Below, piece after piece: positions 9,186 to 18,293 of a DNA stretch of 64,000 bases. The position numbers and the translations under genes were made by a program. Within the stretch, counting starts at the first letter, position 1. Every line of letters starts with the position of its first letter. The DNA lies in assembly GCF_026535915.1 (NCBI RefSeq), contig NZ_JAFNPF010000001.1, positions 1,116,001 through 1,180,000 on the forward strand, given 5' to 3'. The notes beneath the pieces were generated by a model. That model saw only the letters and a program-made list of their open reading frames with translations, was not told the origin of the DNA and made no database searches. The stretch comes from Snodgrassella sp945267035. Lineage in GTDB: Bacteria > Pseudomonadota > Gammaproteobacteria > Burkholderiales > Neisseriaceae.

Positions 9186-10062
9186 AATCTGTGAGCCGAT
9201 TTCTTAACCAGCGTACTGCTGCCACAATTTCATGAGCACATAAGCCGATTGGTCCAATCTGATTGAGTGCGAGTATTTCTGCTGCAAGCCCATGTAACCA
9301 CACCCCACCATTGACAGCCTGTTCAGGCGGAATGTGTTGTGCCAATAGGCTGCCAATGATGCCAGATAAAACATCTCCTGACCCAGCGGTAGCCAATCCG
9401 GGATTACCGCTTTGATTTTGGCGGATTTGACCGCTTGGTGAGGCGATCAGGCTATGGTTACCTTTTAACACCACCCATGCTGCAAACTGCTCTGCCAGAC
9501 GGCTGACAGCTTGATGCCGGTTACTTTGTATTTCTGCAATGCTACAGTGCAGTAAACGCGCTGCTTCTCCCGGATGGGGTGTAAGAACAAGACAACTGGG
9601 TTGTTGGTGAGTGATTAAGTGTGGCTGTTGTGCCAGAATGTTGAGCGCATCAGCATCCAGAAGAATTGGGCTAGGGGACTTTTGCAGACATTGTGTTAGT
9701 AAACGCTGTGCCGTGCTATCGGTGCCCAAACCGCAACCCATTACCCAAGTTGTCACATCTTGGCGTGTGAGCAGGTGCTCCGCCGTATTGAGCATGAGTT
9801 CGGGTTGGTTGGCTATGACGGCGAGGGGAATATCCGCTTGCTTAAAACCTAACCACACTTTACCGCATCCACTGTTCAGTGCAGCCGATCCAGCCAATAT
9901 AATTGCCCCAGACATGCCCGCTTGCCCGCCCAGGATCGCCACGGTGCCATACGTGCCTTTATGACTTTCAGCTAAACGTGCCTGACATAAGGCGGGAAAA
10001 GATAATTTTGCGTGCCGCTGCCATTGATGTAGCAGTTTGCTCTCTATGTGAAAATGATTCAT
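9184..10062 (-). CDS. nnrD: ADP-dependent (S)-NAD(P)H-hydrate dehydratase
   Basis: A 292-residue YjeF C-terminal-domain protein of the ribokinase-like fold. Motifs: GTVAILGGQAGMSGA near the N-terminus, LDADALNIL, LTPHPGEAARLL, and the nucleotide-binding/catalytic AGSGDVLSGIIG. It dehydrates damaged NADH and NADPH hydrates back to the normal cofactors using ADP. The epimerase half (NnrE) is not fused here, so this is the stand-alone dehydratase. It lies 33 bp downstream of glnD, in the same direction, and its stop codon falls within a strong terminator, marking the end of the transcription unit. Confidence 0.9.
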   Translation of the reverse strand: MNHFHIESKLLHQWQRHAKLSFPALCQARLAESHKGTYGTVAILGGQAGMSGAIILAGSAALNSGCGKVWLGFKQADIPLAVIANQPELMLNTAEHLLTRQDVTTWVMGCGLGTDSTAQRLLTQCLQKSPSPILLDADALNILAQQPHLITHQQPSCLVLTPHPGEAARLLHCSIAEIQSNRHQAVSRLAEQFAAWVVLKGNHSLIASPSGQIRQNQSGNPGLATAGSGDVLSGIIGSLLAQHIPPEQAVNGGVWLHGLAAEILALNQIGPIGLCAHEIVAAVRWLRNRLTD

Positions 10063-10095
10063 GTTATAACCTGCTGCTTGGAGTCTGGCTCTATA

Positions 10096-12663
10096 TTATT
10101 GAAGAATAATCTGATCCAGCAATGCATTTTTCAATTTTAACTGTTGGCGTGTATCAGCTAATTCAGGTGCATACACTAAGAAACTGTCTTCAACACGTTC
10201 ATCCAGCGTGGCGATTTTGGCAAAACGAATGCTGATATTCAGTTCAGATAGAACAGCGGCAATATTGGCCAGTAAGAAGCGGCGGTTGGTGGCAATGATA
10301 TCTAAGCTATACCAACCCGTGGTTTCTTCTTCATAAATATCTATGCGCGGAGCCAACGGCATATGGCGACTGCGTCGACTCAATATGGCTGGTTGTTGGC
10401 TGCTTAGGCTTAGCTGATTATTAACAAATTGGTTCAGCGCCAGATCTAAGGTACTTTGAATGGACAAATAATCTTGTTTAAGACAGCTATCGGGAAACTG
10501 CACAATAAAGGTATCGAGAATAAAATTATGTTCGGTAATATAAGCTCTCGCCGCCAAAATGTTCATACCATTATGGCTAAAAATCGAGGCCAGTTCGGCA
10601 AACAATTTCGGCCGGTTAGGCATATATATCATTACTTTGAGGGTATTGGTATCAGGTAGCAGCTGACTATGTGTTTGTGCTTGTTCTTCATAATTGATCA
10701 GTTTGGAAATATGCCACAAAATATCAATCCATTCATGACGAACGAAATATGCCTCTCCAAGTATGTGCCAGAGTTTGCGTTGCTTAGAGGCTTCAACGTT
10801 ACATTTAGTTAGTGCCTGAATAGCCAGCTGCTGGCGATCGGTGATGATGGTTTCAGGATTGTTCTTTTGCCCGAGCAATTGATACAACGTGGCTTTGTAT
10901 ACATTTTCCAGTAAGCTGGCTTTCCATGAATTCCAGATTTTTGGATTGGTACCGCGTATGTCGGCCGTGGTGAGCAAAAATAACGCATTCAGCCGTTCTG
11001 GGGTTTTGACGCGTTCAGCAAAGCGTTTCACTACGGTGGGATCATTAATGTCTTCTTTTTGAGCGGTCATGGACATCAATAAATGGTCTTGTACCAACCA
11101 GATGAGTAGTTCTGCATCTTCTGCATTCAAAAAATGATCTGCAGCAAAACGTTGAGCATCAATCTTGCCCTTTATCGCATGATCACCACCACGTCCTTTG
11201 GCAATATCATGAAATAATGCCGCCAAATACAGAATATGTTTTTTGGGAAAATCGTGCATTAAGGTTGAGGCAAAGGGTAGTTCATGACTGTGCTGATCCA
11301 ATGCCAGCCGGCGCATATTGCGGACAACCATGAGAATGTGATCATCAACCGGATAGATGTGAATGAGATCATTCTGTAATAAGCCGACAATTTTATTCCA
11401 TTCAGGTAAATAGCAACCCAATACCCCATACAGATTCATAAATCGCAACAAATGGGTCAAACCTTCGCCATGCTTGAAAAACTTCAAAAAGCTTGCCCGA
11501 TGTGCTGGATTTCGATAAAAGTCTTCGTTGACCAGTTCGTGCACTGCTGACCACCATGCACGCAGAGTTTGCGGATAAAAACCAATCACGTCATTGTGAG
11601 CCTGAGCGATATGCAAAATAGTAAAAATATGGCTGGGTTCACGCCAGAATATGCGCTCATCTTTACAAGCCAGTAAATTACCCACTTGATAATAGTTTTC
11701 ATCCAGTTCAACAATGACTCTCGGTAAAGAGGCATAAACTCGATCGCGCAACATGGGCAGAAATATACCGCTCAGCTGTTTAACCCCTTTTGTTGCCCGA
11801 TAAAAATCGCGCATCAGTTTTTCACTAGCGGGAGAAGATGGCTCACCCATGTAACCCATATTTACAGCTACTTGATTTTGCAGATCGAATATTAGCCGAT
11901 CTTCCGCACGATTAGCCGCCAGATGTAAATCAATGCGGATTTGAGCCAGAGTAATCTGACAGTTCAATAAAAGCTGAACTTCATTGCGGGTCAATAAGCC
12001 TTGTTTCATTAATAGTTGCAACCGTGGCGGGAGTCCCTGTACTTTAGCCAGCCACAGCAAAGTATGAATATCACGCAGACCACCCGGCGCGGTTTTAACA
12101 TTCGCCTCCAATAAGGTTGCTTCTCCAGCGGTTTTAATATAACGCTGTTGTTGTTCTAAAATTTTCCCTTCAATAAATGCGGCCACATCGCGTTGTAAAT
12201 CTAACTGTGAAATCAATTCGGTTGCCAGTTGAGCTTGTCCACAGATATAGCGACTTTCCAAAAAAGCAGAATCACCGGTCAGATCTGCTTTGGCGCTGTC
12301 ACACAGTTGCGCAATGGTGCCTACTTTGGGAGCGGGTTGCAGATGAAAATCCCACAGGGTCTGAATAAATAGACCAATTTTTTCTTCTAAACCCTCGTCG
12401 AGTTCCTGTGCACAAACAATAGCAATATCCATATCCGAAAAAGGATACATTTCACAGCGCCCAAATCCGCCAATAGCCAATAAGCACAACGGTTGATCCT
12501 GAAAAAATTCCCGCCACAATAACGTCAAGGTTTGTGTAATGGCTTCATCATATTGTTGGAAATAAACGTAGGGCAGTCTTTGCTGGCGATAAGCTTGCGC
12601 GGCAGCGGCTTTTTGTTGCTGTAAATCCTGCGCCAGATGCGCTATGACATTGTTATTGAGCAT
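10096..12663 (-). CDS. glnD: Bifunctional uridylyltransferase/uridylyl-removing enzyme GlnD
   Basis: An 855-residue GlnD of normal length. The nucleotidyltransferase site is near the start (IGGFGRCEMYPFSDMDIA, residues about 64-81). A central HD hydrolase domain shows LFHDIAKGRGGDH at about residue 483. Two ACT domains fill the C-terminal third (VMIYMPNRPKLFAELASIF and SLDIIATNRRFLLANIAAVL). It senses glutamine and adds or removes UMP on PII proteins, thereby controlling glutamine synthetase and nitrogen metabolism. It starts 2 bp after cca ends, and nnrD follows after 33 bp, so the three are probably cotranscribed. Confidence 0.95.
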   Translation of the reverse strand: MLNNNVIAHLAQDLQQQKAAAAQAYRQQRLPYVYFQQYDEAITQTLTLLWREFFQDQPLCLLAIGGFGRCEMYPFSDMDIAIVCAQELDEGLEEKIGLFIQTLWDFHLQPAPKVGTIAQLCDSAKADLTGDSAFLESRYICGQAQLATELISQLDLQRDVAAFIEGKILEQQQRYIKTAGEATLLEANVKTAPGGLRDIHTLLWLAKVQGLPPRLQLLMKQGLLTRNEVQLLLNCQITLAQIRIDLHLAANRAEDRLIFDLQNQVAVNMGYMGEPSSPASEKLMRDFYRATKGVKQLSGIFLPMLRDRVYASLPRVIVELDENYYQVGNLLACKDERIFWREPSHIFTILHIAQAHNDVIGFYPQTLRAWWSAVHELVNEDFYRNPAHRASFLKFFKHGEGLTHLLRFMNLYGVLGCYLPEWNKIVGLLQNDLIHIYPVDDHILMVVRNMRRLALDQHSHELPFASTLMHDFPKKHILYLAALFHDIAKGRGGDHAIKGKIDAQRFAADHFLNAEDAELLIWLVQDHLLMSMTAQKEDINDPTVVKRFAERVKTPERLNALFLLTTADIRGTNPKIWNSWKASLLENVYKATLYQLLGQKNNPETIITDRQQLAIQALTKCNVEASKQRKLWHILGEAYFVRHEWIDILWHISKLINYEEQAQTHSQLLPDTNTLKVMIYMPNRPKLFAELASIFSHNGMNILAARAYITEHNFILDTFIVQFPDSCLKQDYLSIQSTLDLALNQFVNNQLSLSSQQPAILSRRSRHMPLAPRIDIYEEETTGWYSLDIIATNRRFLLANIAAVLSELNISIRFAKIATLDERVEDSFLVYAPELADTRQQLKLKNALLDQIILQ

Positions 12664-12665
12664 AA

Positions 12666-13904
12666 TTAATGGCTTTGAGCTTGGGATTGAAGATAAGCAT
12701 TGTGAACCGGTATGATTTGACGCAACCGTGCTTCGTCAATTGCACTGGCTATCTGATCCGGACTGCTTTGATTCTGGGCAATAGCTTGGGCATCAATATT
12801 GCTGGCAGCTGCCAGTAATTGCAGCCAATGTTGGTGTTGCGGGTACTGCTGATGTTCAAAACCCTTTCTGCCACGAATGTCAGCCAGACAAACCCGTAGA
12901 ATTTTTTCAAAACGTTCTGGTCGGCGAAAAGCATCGGTTTTTTTTAGTATGTTCAAAATGGTAGCTGGCTTAAGCTGGCTTACGCTATGGATGCGAATGT
13001 GATAGGTACAGCTCAATACAGCCAGTTGTGCGCAGGCCTTAGGGATGTGCCAGCGACGATTCAGATTTTCTAGAGGTTTTATGCCGGCCAAATCATGACC
13101 ATAGTGATGAGGTAAAACATGCTGTGGCGTGCAAGCTTTACCCAGATCATGGGTTAAAGCTGCATAACGTTCTTCTAAAGAATAATCATGATCGGCTGCA
13201 TATTGCAAAGTCAGCAGGGTATGTTCACCGCTATCTACTTCTGGATGGTAGTCAGCCCGTTGTGGCACGCCAAAGAGCGCATCTAATTCAGGCAAAATGA
13301 TTTTTAAGGCACCACATTCCCGTAAAGTTTCTATCATTAGCCTAGGTTGCTGCTCCATCAAACCTTTAGATAGCTCCTGCCATACCCGTTCAGCGACTAA
13401 AGCGGCTACTTCGCCATTTGCAACCATTTTTTGCATTAAGATCATGGTTTCTGGTGCAATGCGAAAACCATAGCGCGCTGCAAAACGGGCAATGCGCAAT
13501 ATACGCACGGGATCCTCAGCAAAAGCAGGGCTAACATGGCGTAATATGCCTTGTTGTAAATCTTTCAGACCATGATAGGGATCAATCAAATTGCCTTGAG
13601 CATCTTCTGCCATGGCATTGATGGTTAAATCCCGACGCATTAGATCCTGCTCTAAAGTGACATTGGGATCTGCATAAAACTGAAAACCGCCGTAGCCAGC
13701 TGCGATTTTACGTTCAGTTCGTGCTAAAGCATATTCTTCCTGCGTCTGCGGATGTAAAAATACCGGAAAGTCTTTGCCAACTGGTTTATAGCCAGCATCC
13801 AGCATATTTTGGGCTGTAGCACCAACTACTACCCAATCGCGATCAGTTACAGCTCGCTGTAAATATTTATCTCTGACGGCTCCCCCAACCAGATATATAT
13901 CCAT
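12666..13904 (-). CDS. cca: Multifunctional CCA-adding tRNA nucleotidyltransferase
   Basis: A 412-residue protein, matching the E. coli enzyme in length. The polymerase head is at the N-terminus (YLVGGAVRDKYL, then DRDWVVVGA), followed by the RRDLTINAMA motif and the EDPVRILRIARFAARYGF region that reads the tRNA acceptor end. A C-terminal HD domain is present (ALTHDLGKA with HHYGHD), the part giving phosphatase and 2',3'-cyclic phosphodiesterase activity in the multifunctional class. It repairs and completes tRNA 3' CCA ends. First gene of the cca-glnD-nnrD unit. Confidence 0.95.
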   Translation of the reverse strand: MDIYLVGGAVRDKYLQRAVTDRDWVVVGATAQNMLDAGYKPVGKDFPVFLHPQTQEEYALARTERKIAAGYGGFQFYADPNVTLEQDLMRRDLTINAMAEDAQGNLIDPYHGLKDLQQGILRHVSPAFAEDPVRILRIARFAARYGFRIAPETMILMQKMVANGEVAALVAERVWQELSKGLMEQQPRLMIETLRECGALKIILPELDALFGVPQRADYHPEVDSGEHTLLTLQYAADHDYSLEERYAALTHDLGKACTPQHVLPHHYGHDLAGIKPLENLNRRWHIPKACAQLAVLSCTYHIRIHSVSQLKPATILNILKKTDAFRRPERFEKILRVCLADIRGRKGFEHQQYPQHQHWLQLLAAASNIDAQAIAQNQSSPDQIASAIDEARLRQIIPVHNAYLQSQAQSH

Positions 13905-14314
13905 AATATGTAGTCTGTCATTAATCCATTCAATTGCAGATATTGTGCCGTAGTTCGCAGGGAATGTTAAACACTATTTAGCTATTTTTATTTATACAGC
14001 AGCTGCTTTAAGCAGTAGTACGCATGTTCTTACAGATCGGCATTTGACGATCTTAATATGTTGCTGGATATCTAAGAAGATGATTCATTTATTTAGGCAG
14101 AGATAAATCATGTGAGTGACGGTAATTGTGCTATGAAGATCGTTTCAAATCACATCAAAAGCCAACTTTTAGAGCCAGATCAAGACAATTATTTGTGTGG
14201 AATTGTATATTACGCTACAATATTCTTAATAATATTTATCACTCAATTAATAATTTTATCAATTTATCTGTTGTTTTAAATACTTGTATTTTTCACTTTT
14301 GAAAGTAAACATTC
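13905..14314. other. Divergent intergenic region cca / PAP2 gene
   Basis: About 410 AT-rich bases holding the outward promoters of both genes. No ORF, RNA gene or clear inverted repeat was found. Confidence 0.5.
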
Positions 14315-14911
14315 ATGCAGTTTTTAGATCGAATAGTTACCTTAATTCTTAGCGGTATTATGATAATTGGGGTTTATCAGTTTTATTTTTTCACCCAGCG
14401 TTTTACGGCAAATCGAGTTAAAATTTATAACTCTCCTTTGGATGAAAAAATCCCTTACTGGCCTATATGGTCTTGGGTATATAGTTTTCTATATTATCCG
14501 GCAATTTTGTATCTTAATTGGATCATTGTCGATATGCGCCAATTCACCATGATCGCGCTGACATTTGTTTGTTTAATGTTTTTACAAATGATGTGCTTTG
14601 TCGCATTTCCAGTTGCCACGCCGGCCCACTGGCGCACTATCAATCAAGGCAAAACCGCTTCGGAAAAATTTTTGCAATTGGTACAGAAATATGATGACAG
14701 CTCAAATTGCTTTCCCAGCATGCACGTTTCTGTGGCTACTCTGACCGCTATGTTTGCGCTCCCCACACTTGGTCCGGTGGTTTTTTTATTTCCGACCCTA
14801 ATAGGCTTTTCCTGTCTCTTCACTAAGCAACACTATTTTATTGATTTGCCCTTTGGAGCATTGCTCGGCTGGCTAGCCTATCAAGTTTATCCATTTGTAA
14901 TGCAAGTTTAA
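14315..14911 (+). CDS. PAP2-superfamily membrane phosphatase
   Basis: A 198-residue protein with about five membrane segments. The PAP2 signature motifs are seen near the C-terminus: CFPSMHVS (the PSGH-type motif with His) and TKQHYFIDLPFGALLG (the last motif with His and Asp). The FPSMH form is typical of the sub-branch that includes inositol-phosphoceramide synthase and uncharacterised bacterial lipid phosphatases. The active site should face the periplasm and act on a lipid phosphate such as undecaprenyl pyrophosphate or phosphatidic acid; the actual substrate is unknown. It ends before a strong bidirectional terminator. Confidence 0.8.
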   Translation: MQFLDRIVTLILSGIMIIGVYQFYFFTQRFTANRVKIYNSPLDEKIPYWPIWSWVYSFLYYPAILYLNWIIVDMRQFTMIALTFVCLMFLQMMCFVAFPVATPAHWRTINQGKTASEKFLQLVQKYDDSSNCFPSMHVSVATLTAMFALPTLGPVVFLFPTLIGFSCLFTKQHYFIDLPFGALLGWLAYQVYPFVMQV

Positions 14912-14971
14912 TCAGACTTTGACTACAAAGCAGGAAAATAATTAGCTCCAAGTTGAATGATCAAATTAACC

Positions 14972-15006
14972 AAAAAGGGTGAATCACTACAGGATTCACC
15001 CTTTTT
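14972..15006. terminator. Bidirectional terminator
   Basis: Perfect 14-bp stem (14972-14985 with 14993-15006), 7-base loop, A-run on the left and T-run on the right. It serves the PAP2 gene from the left and the small YjzC-like gene from the right. Confidence 0.9.
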
Positions 15007-15045
15007 TGCACAAGATCTCAATTTCACTTCTCAATACCGTCTGAC

Positions 15046-15228
15046 TTAATGTTTGCTATCAGGTGTTCTATTAATGAGTTTCCATGAATTACCAGCATGT
15101 TGAGTTGGCGGTAATTTTTCATGATCTTTAGTGGTGACGAAGTTTTCGATAGCATGGCCATGCTGATCAACTTCCTGATAGATGCCACCATTGGTACCTG
15201 TGTTATCACCTGGTTTTAAATTACTCAT
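15046..15228 (-). CDS. Small YjzC-like protein
   Basis: A 60-residue hydrophilic protein starting MSNLKPGDNTGTNGGIYQEV and ending in a basic region (WKLINRTPDSKH). The pattern of a KPGD start, a conserved NGGIY, a TxxxEKLPPT segment and a KWxxxxRT end is that of the YjzC family, first named in Bacillus; its function is unknown. GAGGAAA sits well spaced before the ATG and the shared terminator follows the stop, so it is a real gene. An overlapping frame at 15024-15209 has no such signals. Confidence 0.75.
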   Translation of the reverse strand: MSNLKPGDNTGTNGGIYQEVDQHGHAIENFVTTKDHEKLPPTQHAGNSWKLINRTPDSKH

Positions 15229-15543
15229 TTTAAGTTTCCTCTATAGAAGGTTGCGAATAAACGGACAACAATGCTTATATTAATAAGTATTTGAAATAAT
15301 GCAAGTTTTTCGCAAATATTTAATATAATGAACTCGAATTAACGACATGTATCTTAGTGTTAAGAATAAAAGGATGATGTTGAACTTTGATCAGAATAGA
15401 AGCATCTTGCTGTTATGGCATTCATTGCTCCTTAGGTGAAGCATTGGGGTCAGATTAATGCAAAATCATGGCTTAGCAATGGATATCACTTTGATCCTGA
15501 GAATGCAGGTCATTTTCGGTTACAATAACTGTTTGGATTAGCA
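15229..15543. other. Intergenic region
   Basis: About 315 bases between the divergent YjzC-like and GAF genes. AT-rich. Nothing recognisable beyond expected promoters. Confidence 0.5.
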
Positions 15544-16293
15544 ATGGTAGGACCAAGCATGAGCCGAAAAGCTGTGTGTGAATATTTGAATACCCAAGGT
15601 TTAAAATTGCCGGCAGAAGAAGTTGAAATGGCGGTGCTTGCTGCGCAAACAGTGTTGCACATGGCACAGGCTGAAATTGACCACTCGGTATTATTTCATC
15701 AGGATGATCAAACTAATCTGACGCAAAAACTGGGCATTAATGAGCAGCCATCTGCTGTACGAGATAAAGTGGATTGTTTGACTGCTACAGATGACAGTTT
15801 GTCAATGATGCGTCAGTTGTTTTTAGCCATCGATTCCTGGTATAGCCGTCATCGCAATCTGTCTGTCGGCTTATATTTAATGGAGAAGCATGAAACAGAT
15901 CATTATTTGCTACGGCTGGTTAATCGAGGGGAGATTCTACCGACGTACATTCACTGCGATGAGCAGCAAATGCAGCTTAATCTGTTTGTGCGAACCGCTT
16001 TTACCGGCTGGTTATATCTGATTGAAGACATCAATGAATGGCTGCAAGATGGTAGCTTGACAGGCACGCAAACAGGGCTCAGTCAGTTATCTTTGCCCGT
16101 CAATGATGATGAAGGACGGGTAATTGGCGTGATTTTTGTGTCGCACGAGACTATAGAAGCTTTTAACACCACTCAATTGATAGACTGGATCGGCATGGCA
16201 ATTGCCATCGAGCCGCTCATGGTTAATCTGCATGCTGTTGTCAACGCAGCAGCCACCAGAGGAATAAATGATGACTCATACCGAATACAATAA
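15544..16293 (+). CDS. GAF-like domain protein of unknown function
   Basis: A 249-residue soluble protein. The middle and C-terminal part (about residues 80-230) has the look of a GAF domain: a helix, then LSVGLYLMEK, a loop, and a core strand set ending in LPVNDDEGRVIGVIFVSH. The N-terminal 70 residues are helical and not recognised. No catalytic or DNA-binding motif was found. Its 3' end overlaps ribA by 26 bp, so the two are coupled. An internal ATG at 15559 is an alternative start. A link to riboflavin supply is only suggested by position. Confidence 0.65.
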   Translation: MVGPSMSRKAVCEYLNTQGLKLPAEEVEMAVLAAQTVLHMAQAEIDHSVLFHQDDQTNLTQKLGINEQPSAVRDKVDCLTATDDSLSMMRQLFLAIDSWYSRHRNLSVGLYLMEKHETDHYLLRLVNRGEILPTYIHCDEQQMQLNLFVRTAFTGWLYLIEDINEWLQDGSLTGTQTGLSQLSLPVNDDEGRVIGVIFVSHETIEAFNTTQLIDWIGMAIAIEPLMVNLHAVVNAAATRGINDDSYRIQ

Positions 16294-16894
16294 AACTACA
16301 GATAATTGTCCATTGCGCTTTGTAGACTCCTGTCGATTGCCCACGCAATGGGGTGAATTTACCATGTATGGTTTTGAAGATGTGCGCTATGGACAGGAAC
16401 ATATCGCTCTGACATTAGGTAAAGTAGATGCTCAACCAGCTGTACTGGCTCGAATTCATTCTGAATGTCTGACTGGAGATGCATTGTTTTCCAAACGCTG
16501 TGATTGTGGTCCGCAGCTACAAGCAGCAATGCAAGCAGTTCAGGCAGCTGGGCAGGGTATTATTGTTTATTTGCGGCAGGAAGGGCGCGGAATAGGTTTA
16601 CTGAATAAAATACGTGCCTACCATTTGCAGGATGAAGGCATGGATACGGTCGAAGCCAATCTGGCTTTAAACTTACCCATAGACGCCCGCGATTTTAATT
16701 TGGCCAAATATATATTGGAGTATTTGGGTGTGCAGAGTATTCGTTTAATGACTAACAATCCCCAAAAAGTGAGCACGATGCAGCAAATGGGTATTGAGGT
16801 CACGCAAAGAGTGCCTTTGCATGTTGGTATTAATGATGAAAATGAACATTATCTGCATACTAAATTCACTAAAATGGGACATTTTGCCGATTAA
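16268..16894 (+). CDS. ribA: GTP cyclohydrolase II
   Basis: A 208-residue RibA. Zinc-binding cysteines are in ECLTGDALFSKRCDCG (Cys67, Cys78, Cys80), followed by the catalytic YLRQEGRGIGLLNKIRAY segment and the TNNPQKV motif near the C-terminus. It converts GTP to 2,5-diamino-6-ribosylamino-4(3H)-pyrimidinone 5'-phosphate, the first step of riboflavin synthesis. It is a stand-alone enzyme, not fused to RibB. GAGG (16259-16262) precedes two adjacent ATGs (16268, 16271); either may be used. No FMN riboswitch is visible before it; it is probably cotranscribed with the GAF gene. Confidence 0.93.
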   Translation: MMTHTEYNKTTDNCPLRFVDSCRLPTQWGEFTMYGFEDVRYGQEHIALTLGKVDAQPAVLARIHSECLTGDALFSKRCDCGPQLQAAMQAVQAAGQGIIVYLRQEGRGIGLLNKIRAYHLQDEGMDTVEANLALNLPIDARDFNLAKYILEYLGVQSIRLMTNNPQKVSTMQQMGIEVTQRVPLHVGINDENEHYLHTKFTKMGHFAD

Positions 16895-17215
16895 AGGGAC
16901 AGTATCTAAATGGTACTGAATAATTTTCTATCCCTGTTCAGTTTTTGGCTATTGCCATTTAACCTGCAAAATTAATTTCTTTTGCCTTACTCTGATAATG
17001 TCAGCGCTGGATATGGCTAACTGGATATCGCTAAGAAGTTAGGATTAGATACACAGCGCTATCCGGCTAGCTGGGTGCGAGATTGATTGGATTGGTAACA
17101 ACTGAATAGCTTACAGCTAGAGATTAAGGTTTTAATAGCTAACCAATGCGGGCGCTCAAATAACTTAGATTGATGTATCACAGCCTAATTGAGATAAGTG
17201 ATGCGTGTAGACACC
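16895..17215. other. Intergenic region after ribA
   Basis: About 320 bases between convergent genes. A short readable piece around 17022-17085 (DIAKKLGLDTQRYPASWVRD then stop) looks protein-like and may be a gene scrap, but no start or family can be assigned. Confidence 0.35.
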
Positions 17216-17242
17216 AAAATAGCGACTTGAAGTCGCTATTTT
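17216..17242. terminator. Terminator of the cold-shock gene
   Basis: Perfect 11-bp stem, 17216-17226 with 17232-17242, five-base loop, A-run on one side and T-run on the other, so it works in both directions. It lies 24 bases past the cold-shock gene stop. Confidence 0.85.
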
Positions 17243-17266
17243 GATTAACTAAACAACCGCTCCAAA

Positions 17267-17470
17267 TCAAGCTGCTTGAATATTGGCTGCCTGTTTACCT
17301 TTTGGTCCGGTAGTCACATCGAATGATACACGTTGACCTTCTTTTAAGGTTTTAAAACCATTCATGTTGATCGCAGAGAAATGAGCAAACAAATCTTCGC
17401 CACCCTCATCTGGAGTAATAAAACCAAAACCTTTAGCGTCGTTAAACCACTTAACAATACCAGTTGCCAT
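17267..17470 (-). CDS. Cold-shock domain protein (CspA family)
   Basis: A 67-residue single-domain cold-shock protein. The RNA-binding motifs RNP1 (KGFGFITPD) and RNP2 (DLFAHFS) are intact. It binds single-stranded RNA/DNA and acts as an RNA chaperone. The frame is open upstream to 17506, but the ATG at 17470 starts the canonical MATGIVKWFND and is chosen. It is divergent from clpS-clpA, an arrangement also common for cspD/clpS/clpA in other proteobacteria. The upstream 220 bases would include the leader typical for csp genes, though I could not identify a cold box. Confidence 0.93.
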   Translation of the reverse strand: MATGIVKWFNDAKGFGFITPDEGGEDLFAHFSAINMNGFKTLKEGQRVSFDVTTGPKGKQAANIQAA

Positions 17471-17693
17471 GAAACTTCCTATACTAAAAAACAAGATAAA
17501 GAACAAGATTCAGACATAAAGGCCAACAAAGTAGTGCACAAACGAACAGTTTTTTGTAAGCAATATATGTCTAACTTGCTTAAGTAACCTTTTTACATAG
17601 GTTAAGAACTAACGTCAAGTAAGCTTACCGAAAAATGATAAAATTATTAAAACCGTTACTAAAAACCCACAGATACATGTAAATATACGCATA

Positions 17694-17834
17694 ATGTCAA
17701 CTACTAATATACAAACTATTAGCCAGAAACAAAAAACCGTGTTACACCCACCCAAATTTTTGGGGAAAAACTGATGAACGCTGAGTTGGCCAAAATGATT
17801 GATTCAGTAAAAATGTTATTACAAACCCTTGGAT
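17694..17834 (+). pseudogene. Decayed partial duplicate of the clpS 5' end
   Basis: Starting at ATG 17694 the sequence reads MSTTNIQTISQKQKTVLHPPKF and then stops, which parallels the real clpS start at 17854 (MSTTNIQAISQKQKNRIRPPKK). Similarity also covers the bases just before each ATG (cATAATGTC) and fades after about 70 bases. The rest of the interval holds a 24-codon frame (17774-17848) of no known family. This is a partial tandem duplication that has decayed. Confidence 0.65.
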
Positions 17835-17853
17835 ACTCATCAAGATAAACATA

Positions 17854-18159
17854 ATGTCGACCACTAATATACAAGCCATCAGTCAGAAACAAAAAAACCG
17901 AATACGTCCGCCGAAAAAATATCTGGTGATGTTGTTAAATGATGATTTCACCCCGATGGAATTTGTGGTGAATCTTCTTATGGAGATTTTTCATTTATCA
18001 TCCACTCAGGCCATTGCTGTGATGTTGTTGGTGCATGAAACGGGTCAAGGGGTGTGCGGTATTTATCAAAAAGATGTGGCTGAAACCAAGTGCCTGCAGG
18101 TGATTAAACGAGCCACCTCAGCCGGGCATCCGCTTCAATGTATTATCAAAGAGGCGTAA
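17854..18159 (+). CDS. clpS: ClpA adaptor protein ClpS
   Basis: A 101-residue ClpS. The core motif KKYLVMLLNDDFTPMEFVV and the later LLVHETGQGVCG are characteristic of the N-degron-binding adaptor, which carries substrates with destabilising N-termini to ClpAP. The disordered N-terminal tail of about 20 residues is normal and needed for delivery. The ClpA start is 134 bp downstream. The start at 17854 is supported by the match of all N-terminal residues to the decayed copy upstream. Confidence 0.95.
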   Translation: MSTTNIQAISQKQKNRIRPPKKYLVMLLNDDFTPMEFVVNLLMEIFHLSSTQAIAVMLLVHETGQGVCGIYQKDVAETKCLQVIKRATSAGHPLQCIIKEA

Positions 18160-18293
18160 ATATTCCTAACCAAACTGATTAAATAGTAAACTCTGGTATA
18201 AATTTACTTGAGTCTTGCGATTTGCATTATAGTGATTTAAGAAATTTTATAGATGGAAAACATTATGTTACAGGCGTCAACAGGAGGATGGAA

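Noticed and set aside
15035..15044. ACCGTCTGAC, similar to the Neisseria DNA uptake sequence
   Set aside because: It differs at both ends from GCCGTCTGAA and no true copies were seen in the window, so it is not evidence of uptake sites.
15024..15209. 61-codon frame overlapping the YjzC-like gene
   Set aside because: Overlaps a gene with better start, ribosome site and family match; it is a shadow frame.
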